Shown piece by piece: positions 59,964 to 64,000 of a stretch of DNA of 64,000 bases. Position numbers and translations under genes: made by a program. Position 1 is the stretch's first letter. Every line of letters begins with the position of its first letter. Source of the DNA: Nonomuraea indica (GTDB lineage: Bacteria; Actinomycetota; Actinomycetes; Streptosporangiales; Streptosporangiaceae); contig NZ_KZ559473.1 in the NCBI RefSeq assembly GCF_002850745.1, positions 62,001 through 126,000 of the forward strand. The letters run 5' to 3'. Below the pieces are notes generated by a model. It was not told the DNA's origin, searched no databases, and was given only the letters and a program-made list of their open reading frames with translations.

Positions 59964-61058
59964 GTGATCACATTCGACGCTGTCACCAAACGCTATCCGG
60001 ACGGCACGGTCGCCGTGGACGACCTCACTCTGGAGGCGCCCACGGGGGAGATCACGGTCTTCGTCGGTCCGTCGGGGTGCGGCAAGACCACGTCCCTCCG
60101 GATGATCAACCGGATGATCGACGCCACCGAGGGCAGCATCCTGCTCGACGGCAGGCCCGTACGCGAGATCGACCCGCCCACGCTGCGCCGCGGCATCGGG
60201 TACGTCATCCAGCAGGCCGGGCTGTTCCCGCACAAGAACATCGTGGACAACATCGCCACCGTCCCGCGGCTGCTCGGCTGGGACCGGCGCAAGGCGCGCG
60301 ACCGGGCCATGCAGCTGCTCGAACGCGTCGGGCTGGAGCCGGGCATGGCCGAGCGCTACCCGTTCCAGCTGTCCGGCGGACAGCAGCAGCGTGTCGGCGT
60401 GGCCCGCGCGCTGGCCGCCGACCCTCCCGTGCTGCTCATGGACGAGCCGTTCAGCGCCGTGGACCCGGTCGTGCGTACGAGCCTGCAGGACGAGCTGCTC
60501 CGGCTCCAGGCCGAGCTGCACAAGACCATCGTGTTCGTCACCCACGACATCGACGAGGCGATCAAGCTGGGCGACCGGGTGGCCGTGCTGCGGGTCGGCG
60601 GCCGGCTGGCGCAGCTCGCCGACCCCGAGACGCTGCTGGCCCAGCCCGCCGACGACTTCGTCCGCGAGTTCCTCGGCCATGACCGGGGCATCCGCCGCCT
60701 GCAGTTCGTCCCCACCGACGGGCTGCCGCTGCGCTCCGGCCTCACCGTGCCCGAGGGGTACGACGGCGACCGGAGCGAGCCGTGGCTGCTCACGGTGACC
60801 CCCGACGGGCGGCCGGTCGGCTGGGTGCCCGGCGACGGCAAGGGCGGACCGGAGCCGTTCGGCACGTTCCGGCCGGGGCTCGACTCCATGCGCGCCGCCC
60901 TCGACGCGGCGCTGCTGTCGCCGTCGGGCTGCGCGGTCGCCGTGGACGACGACGGCAGGGTGCTGGGCGTGGCCACCCGGGACGACCTCGACGCGGCCCT
61001 GACCGGCGCGGTCGACGGCGGCCGGCCGCCCGCGAGACCGGAGCGCGGCCATGAATGA
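59964..61058 (+). CDS. Compatible-solute (OpuC-type) ABC transporter ATP-binding protein
   Basis: A 364-residue ATPase of the quaternary-amine/glycine-betaine family. Walker A is GPSGCGKTTSLRMINRMI, the signature is LSGGQQQRVGVARALA and Walker B VLLMDEPFSAVDP; MINRMI after Walker A is typical of OpuCA-type proteins. The C-terminal 110 residues carry one CBS-like unit (GCAVAVDDDGRVLGVATRDDL), the usual osmosensing region. GTG 59964 is chosen for GAGAGG six bases ahead; GTG 59946 has none. It overlaps the first permease gene by eight bases. Confidence 0.9.
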   Translation: MITFDAVTKRYPDGTVAVDDLTLEAPTGEITVFVGPSGCGKTTSLRMINRMIDATEGSILLDGRPVREIDPPTLRRGIGYVIQQAGLFPHKNIVDNIATVPRLLGWDRRKARDRAMQLLERVGLEPGMAERYPFQLSGGQQQRVGVARALAADPPVLLMDEPFSAVDPVVRTSLQDELLRLQAELHKTIVFVTHDIDEAIKLGDRVAVLRVGGRLAQLADPETLLAQPADDFVREFLGHDRGIRRLQFVPTDGLPLRSGLTVPEGYDGDRSEPWLLTVTPDGRPVGWVPGDGKGGPEPFGTFRPGLDSMRAALDAALLSPSGCAVAVDDDGRVLGVATRDDLDAALTGAVDGGRPPARPERGHE

Positions 61059-61725
61059 CGGGCCGCCGACGATCTGGGAATGGGTGGCCCGCAACTGGGA
61101 CACCGGCCGGGTCGGCAGCATCAAGGACCTGCTCGGCGACCACCTCGTCATGTCGCTGGTGCCGATCGTCGCCGGGCTGGTGCTCGCCCTGCCGCTGGGC
61201 CTGGCCAGCGTGCGCTGGCGCTGGCTCTACCAGCCGACGGCCGGCCTCTTCAACGTCATCTACGCGCTGCCGTCGCTGCCCGTCTTCATGCTGCTGATCT
61301 CGGTGACCGGCCTGTCGAAGACCACGGTGATCATCCCGCTGACGTTCTACGCGATGGCGGTGCTCATCCCGGCCGTGGTCGACGGGCTGGGGTCGGTGCC
61401 CGACCACGTGCGCCAGTCGGCCGTGGCCATGGGCTTCACGCCGCTGCGCCGCCTGGTGCGGGTCGAGCTGCCCATCGCCACACCGGTGGTCCTGGCCGGG
61501 CTGCGGGTGGTCGCCGTGTCCAGCATCAGCCTGGTCAGCGTCGGCGCGCTGATCGGCCAGGGCGGGCTCGGCATGCTGTTCACCCGGGCCTACCAGAACC
61601 CGTTCATGCCGCCCGTCGTCGTCGGCATCGTGCTGATCGTGGCGCTGGCGCTGGTCGCCGACGGTCTGCTGGTCCTCGCGCAGCGGTTGCTCACCCCGTG
61701 GGTACGGGCGAGGAGGGCCTCGTGA
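61051..61725 (+). CDS. OpuC-type ABC transporter permease 1
   Basis: A 224-residue inner-membrane permease with about six helices. The EAA-like coupling loop is visible around VPDHVRQSAVAMGFTPLRRL, followed by VRVELPIATPVVLAGLRVVA. It pairs with the permease gene that follows (GTGA overlap at 61722) to form the heterodimeric channel of a betaine/carnitine/choline-type importer. Confidence 0.9.
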   Translation: MNDGPPTIWEWVARNWDTGRVGSIKDLLGDHLVMSLVPIVAGLVLALPLGLASVRWRWLYQPTAGLFNVIYALPSLPVFMLLISVTGLSKTTVIIPLTFYAMAVLIPAVVDGLGSVPDHVRQSAVAMGFTPLRRLVRVELPIATPVVLAGLRVVAVSSISLVSVGALIGQGGLGMLFTRAYQNPFMPPVVVGIVLIVALALVADGLLVLAQRLLTPWVRARRAS

Positions 61726-62393
61726 CCTGGCTCGGCGACTTCTTCGGCGACCCGGCCAACTGGTCGGGCCCCGGCGGCATCCCCATGCGGCTGCTGGAGC
61801 ACCTGGAGTTCTCGGTGCTGGCGCTGCTGCTGGCCGCGCTCGTCGCGATCCCGCTCGGGCTGCTGATCGGCCACACCGGCCGGGGCGGGCTGGTCGTGGT
61901 CGTCTCGGCCAACCTGTCCAGGGCGCTGCCCACGCTGGGCCTGCTGGTGATGTTCGTGCTGCTGCTCGGGACCGCCTCGATCTGGCCGGTGATCATCCCG
62001 CTGGTGCTGCTGTCCGTGCCGCCCATCCTGGTCAACACGTTCGAGGGCATCAGGGGCGTGGACCCCGAGCTGCGCGACGCCGCGTACGGGATGGGGCTGC
62101 GCGGCGGGCAGGTGCTCGGCCGGGTGCTCGTGCCGGTGGCGCTGCCGCTCATCCTGCTCGGCCTTCGCCTGTCGGCCATCCAGGTGGTCGCGACGACGAC
62201 CGTCGCCGCCTACACCGGGCTGGGTGGGCTCGGCAGGTTCGTGATCGACGGGTTCGCCACGAAGGATTACGCGAGCGTGGTCGGCGGTTCCGTATTGATT
62301 GTGCTGTTCGCGCTCGTGGTGCAGCTCGGGTTCACGCTGGCGCAGCGGGTGACGGTCTCGCCCGGCGTGAGCCGGCGATTGAAGACGCGATAA
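61722..62393 (+). CDS. OpuC-type ABC transporter permease 2
   Basis: A 223-residue permease with about six helices. The coupling loop region is GVDPELRDAAYGMGLRGGQV followed by LGRVLVPVALPLILLGLRLS. Start is GTG overlapping the preceding stop by four bases. It forms the second half of the membrane channel. Nineteen to twenty bases later the binding-protein gene begins. Confidence 0.9.
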   Translation: MTWLGDFFGDPANWSGPGGIPMRLLEHLEFSVLALLLAALVAIPLGLLIGHTGRGGLVVVVSANLSRALPTLGLLVMFVLLLGTASIWPVIIPLVLLSVPPILVNTFEGIRGVDPELRDAAYGMGLRGGQVLGRVLVPVALPLILLGLRLSAIQVVATTTVAAYTGLGGLGRFVIDGFATKDYASVVGGSVLIVLFALVVQLGFTLAQRVTVSPGVSRRLKTR

Positions 62394-62414
62394 GCGGCAA
62401 GAGAGGAAGTCGTG

Positions 62415-63341
62415 ATGAGAGGTAAGTTCGGCACCGCCGCGGTGCTGCTGTCGGCGGCGCTGACCCTGACGGCCTGCGGCGGCGGAGGGGGCGGGGGCAA
62501 TCCGCTCGACACGACCAGCGCCGCGCCCAGCGGGTCGGCCCCGGCCGGCGGCGGCGGCAAGGCCGTCATCGGGTCGTTCGACTTCGACGAGAGCGTGCTG
62601 CTCGGCTCGATCTACGCGCAGGCCCTGGAGGCCAAGGGCGTGCAGGTCGAGGAGAAGCCGCGCATCGGCAGTCGCGAGGTGGTCTACGACCAGGTCAAGA
62701 GCGGCGGGCTGACGATCGTGCCCGAGTACAACGGCAACCTGCTCGCCTTCGTCGACCTGAAGGCCACGGCCGCCACGACCGACGAGGTCAACGCGGCGCT
62801 GAAGGAGAAGCTGCCGCCCGAGCTGGAGGTGCTCGACTCCTCGCCCGCCGAGGACAAGGACACCCTGTCGGTGACCAAGGAGACGCAGACCAAGGACTCC
62901 CTCACCACGATGGAGGACCTGGCCAAGGTGTCGAAGAGCATGGTCGTCGGCGGCCCGCCGGAGTTCAAGAAGCGCTGGGAGGCCCGTTTCAAGGAGGTCT
63001 ACGGGCTGGAGTTCAAGGAGTGGAAGCCCACCGGCCCGACCACGGCCGACGCGATCAAGGACGGCACCGTCCAGGTCGGCAACGTCTTCAGCACCGACCC
63101 CAAGATGGCCGCCAACGGCCTGGTGGCGCTGCAGGACCCGAAGAACATCTTCCCCGCCCAGAACGTCACGCCGCTGCTCAACAAGGCCGCGGCGAGTGAC
63201 ACGGTCAAGACCGTGCTCAACGACGTGTCCGCCAAGCTCACGACCCAGTCGCTGCTCGACATGATGCAGAAGATCTCCGTGAACAAGGACGAGCCCGCCA
63301 CGGTGGCCAAGGAATGGCTGACCACGAACGGCCTGGGCTGA
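62415..63341 (+). CDS. OpuC/OsmF-type substrate-binding lipoprotein
   Basis: A 308-residue binding protein. The signal peptide ends in the lipobox LTAC (about residue 20), followed by a poly-Gly stretch and a Ser/Ala/Pro linker. The mature part has IGSFDFDESVLLGSIYAQAL, SREVVYDQVKSGGLTIVPEY and GTVQVGNVFSTDP, as in glycine-betaine/choline-binding OpuAC-type proteins. GAGGAAG precedes ATG 62415; GTG 62412 is also possible. The ligand may be a betaine or ergothioneine-like compound. Confidence 0.9.
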   Translation: MRGKFGTAAVLLSAALTLTACGGGGGGGNPLDTTSAAPSGSAPAGGGGKAVIGSFDFDESVLLGSIYAQALEAKGVQVEEKPRIGSREVVYDQVKSGGLTIVPEYNGNLLAFVDLKATAATTDEVNAALKEKLPPELEVLDSSPAEDKDTLSVTKETQTKDSLTTMEDLAKVSKSMVVGGPPEFKKRWEARFKEVYGLEFKEWKPTGPTTADAIKDGTVQVGNVFSTDPKMAANGLVALQDPKNIFPAQNVTPLLNKAAASDTVKTVLNDVSAKLTTQSLLDMMQKISVNKDEPATVAKEWLTTNGLG

Positions 63342-63383
63342 CCGGCCCGGCGCGGGCCCGCCGCCACGCCGGGGGGCCCGGCC

Positions 63384-63881
63384 GTGCCTGAGGCAGCCGA
63401 CGGCCTGTTCACCGAGGCCATGGCCCAGCTCGCCGCGGGCGTGGCGGTGATCACCGTACGGGACGATCGTGACGACCTGGGCGCCACCGTGTCGGCGCTC
63501 ATGTCCGTCTCGCTGGAACCCCCGCTGGTCCTGGCCAGCCTGGCGAGTCGCGGCTACCTCTGCGAGGTGCTGCTGCGCCAGGACCGCTGGGCGGCCTCCC
63601 TGCTGTCGTCGGGCCAGGCCGCCGTCGCCAGCCGCTTCGCCACGGCCGGCCGGCCCAGCGCCCGCCTTCTCGTGGCGGGCACGCCCCACCATCGGGGGGA
63701 GCACTCGGGTGCGCTGGTCGTCGAGGGGGGAGTCGCGGCCCTGGAGGCCGAGACGGTCCAGGTGGTGCCCGCCGGCGACCACACGCTCTTCCTGGGCCGG
63801 GTGCTCGCGGTCGGCTATGTCACGCCGGGCATCCAGCCCCTCGTCCGCCTGCGCGGCCGGTATCGCTCCATGGGTCCGTGA
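63384..63881 (+). CDS. Flavin reductase-domain protein
   Basis: A 165-residue flavin-reductase-like split-barrel protein. The family pattern appears in AMAQLAAGVAVITVRDD, GATVSALMSVSLEPPLVLAS and a C-terminal LFLGRVLAVGYV. Such proteins supply reduced flavin to two-component monooxygenases (as HsaB does in steroid ring breakdown) or act alone. No monooxygenase partner is adjacent. GTG 63384 is 42 bases after the binding-protein stop, so it may be the last gene of that operon or separate. Confidence 0.8.
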   Translation: MPEAADGLFTEAMAQLAAGVAVITVRDDRDDLGATVSALMSVSLEPPLVLASLASRGYLCEVLLRQDRWAASLLSSGQAAVASRFATAGRPSARLLVAGTPHHRGEHSGALVVEGGVAALEAETVQVVPAGDHTLFLGRVLAVGYVTPGIQPLVRLRGRYRSMGP

Positions 63882-63888
63882 GCCCCGG

Positions 63889-63935
63889 CCTTCAGGGCGA
63901 CTGAAGCTTCGGCTAGGCTTCAGCTACCCTGAAGG
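63889..63935. promoter_or_regulatory. Two tandem TTCAG-N5-CTGAA operators
   Basis: TTCAG-N5-CTGAA occurs at 63891-63905 and again at 63919-63933, centres 28 bases apart. Together they form nested perfect inverted repeats (CCTTCAGGG/CCCTGAAGG outer; CTGAAGC/GCTTCAG inner). They lie 43 bases before the start of the next gene. A dimeric repressor binding twice is likely. Confidence 0.6.
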
Positions 63936-63976
63936 ATGGGGCGCGTCCCGGCGCGTCCCGGAGGAAGGACGACGCG

Positions 63977-64000
63977 ATGGACGCCTACGGAGACCTGCCG
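63977..64000 (+). CDS. Start of a gene cut by the window edge
   Basis: ATG 63977 follows GGAGGAAGG by a good distance and opens MDAYGDLP before the window ends. The tandem operator just upstream suggests a regulated gene or an autoregulated regulator. The product cannot be identified. Confidence 0.5.

Overview
The window is very GC-rich chromosomal DNA (about 70% by eye, not computed) with frequent GTG and TTG starts, many 4-bp ATGA/GTGA/TTGA start-stop overlaps, several ECF sigma factors, mycofactocin-type dehydrogenase and F420-type enzyme families, and a KstR-type regulator. This fits a soil actinomycete, most likely near Streptosporangiales (Nonomuraea-like). That placement is inference. 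No rRNA, tRNA, CRISPR array or intact insertion sequence was seen.

Layout. 0-2.2 kb: end of a membrane protein gene, an MBL-fold hydrolase and an SDR of the steroid/acyl-CoA type. 2.4-9.3 kb: a ROK regulator, a ribose-type ABC importer, a Gfo/Idh/MocA dehydrogenase and a TIM-barrel isomerase (sugar or polyol use). 9.5-12.4 kb: a DUF4143 ATPase behind four 23-bp direct repeats, and a serine beta-lactamase-like hydrolase. 12.8-15.3 kb: NDMA-type alcohol dehydrogenase, 3Fe-4S ferredoxin, PPOX protein and a methyltransferase. 15.2-17.3 kb: FAD oxidoreductase with an ECF41 sigma factor. 17.6-23.1 kb: DUF1702 protein, a glycosyltransferase/methyltransferase/prenyltransferase-like trio and a GDP-mannose dehydratase. 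24-32.4 kb: histidine utilisation genes (hutI, hutF, an AllC-type amidohydrolase, hutU, an RpiR regulator, a divergent HutH-like protein). 32.6-33.8 kb: a CYP125-like P450. 34.2-41.6 kb: an L-fucose-type oxidative pathway with its own ABC importer. 41.6-45.7 kb: a VapBC-like toxin-antitoxin pair, a GNAT protein, a junction of two broken genes, a LigD-like protein with a dead ligase domain and a membrane protein. 46.0-57.8 kb: GntR regulator, second MBL hydrolase, FadA5-like thiolase, sigma factor, KstR-like regulator and an operon matching the mycobacterial igr operon (fadD17-like, fadE28, fadE29, chsH2, chsH1, ltp2). 57.8-63.9 kb: a membrane-anchored ECF-like protein, a compatible-solute ABC importer and a flavin reductase.

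How the genes work together. The main theme is a scattered steroid side-chain degradation regulon. The KstR-like TetR gene at 50.6 kb lies divergent from the igr-like operon. Sequences matching the published KstR consensus TnnAACnnGTTnnA precede the fadA5-like gene, the PPOX-ferredoxin-ADH operon and the GDP-mannose dehydratase. Weaker matches sit at fadD and at the regulator itself. A related element with a 3-bp spacer (GAAYGTTGTTC) precedes the SDR, the P450 and a methyltransferase, and a looser version precedes the first MBL gene. The P450 promoter also holds a perfect match to the KstR2 consensus. Together these genes could hydroxylate, activate and beta-oxidise a sterol side chain to the C22/propanoyl stage.

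A second network joins the GntR/FCD regulator at 46 kb to the fucose operon at 34 kb: both promoters carry the identical 14-mer TAGACATCCGATGT. Low-complexity tandem repeats are common, both between genes (17.4, 32.4, 45.8 and 47.9 kb) and in frame inside two hut genes.
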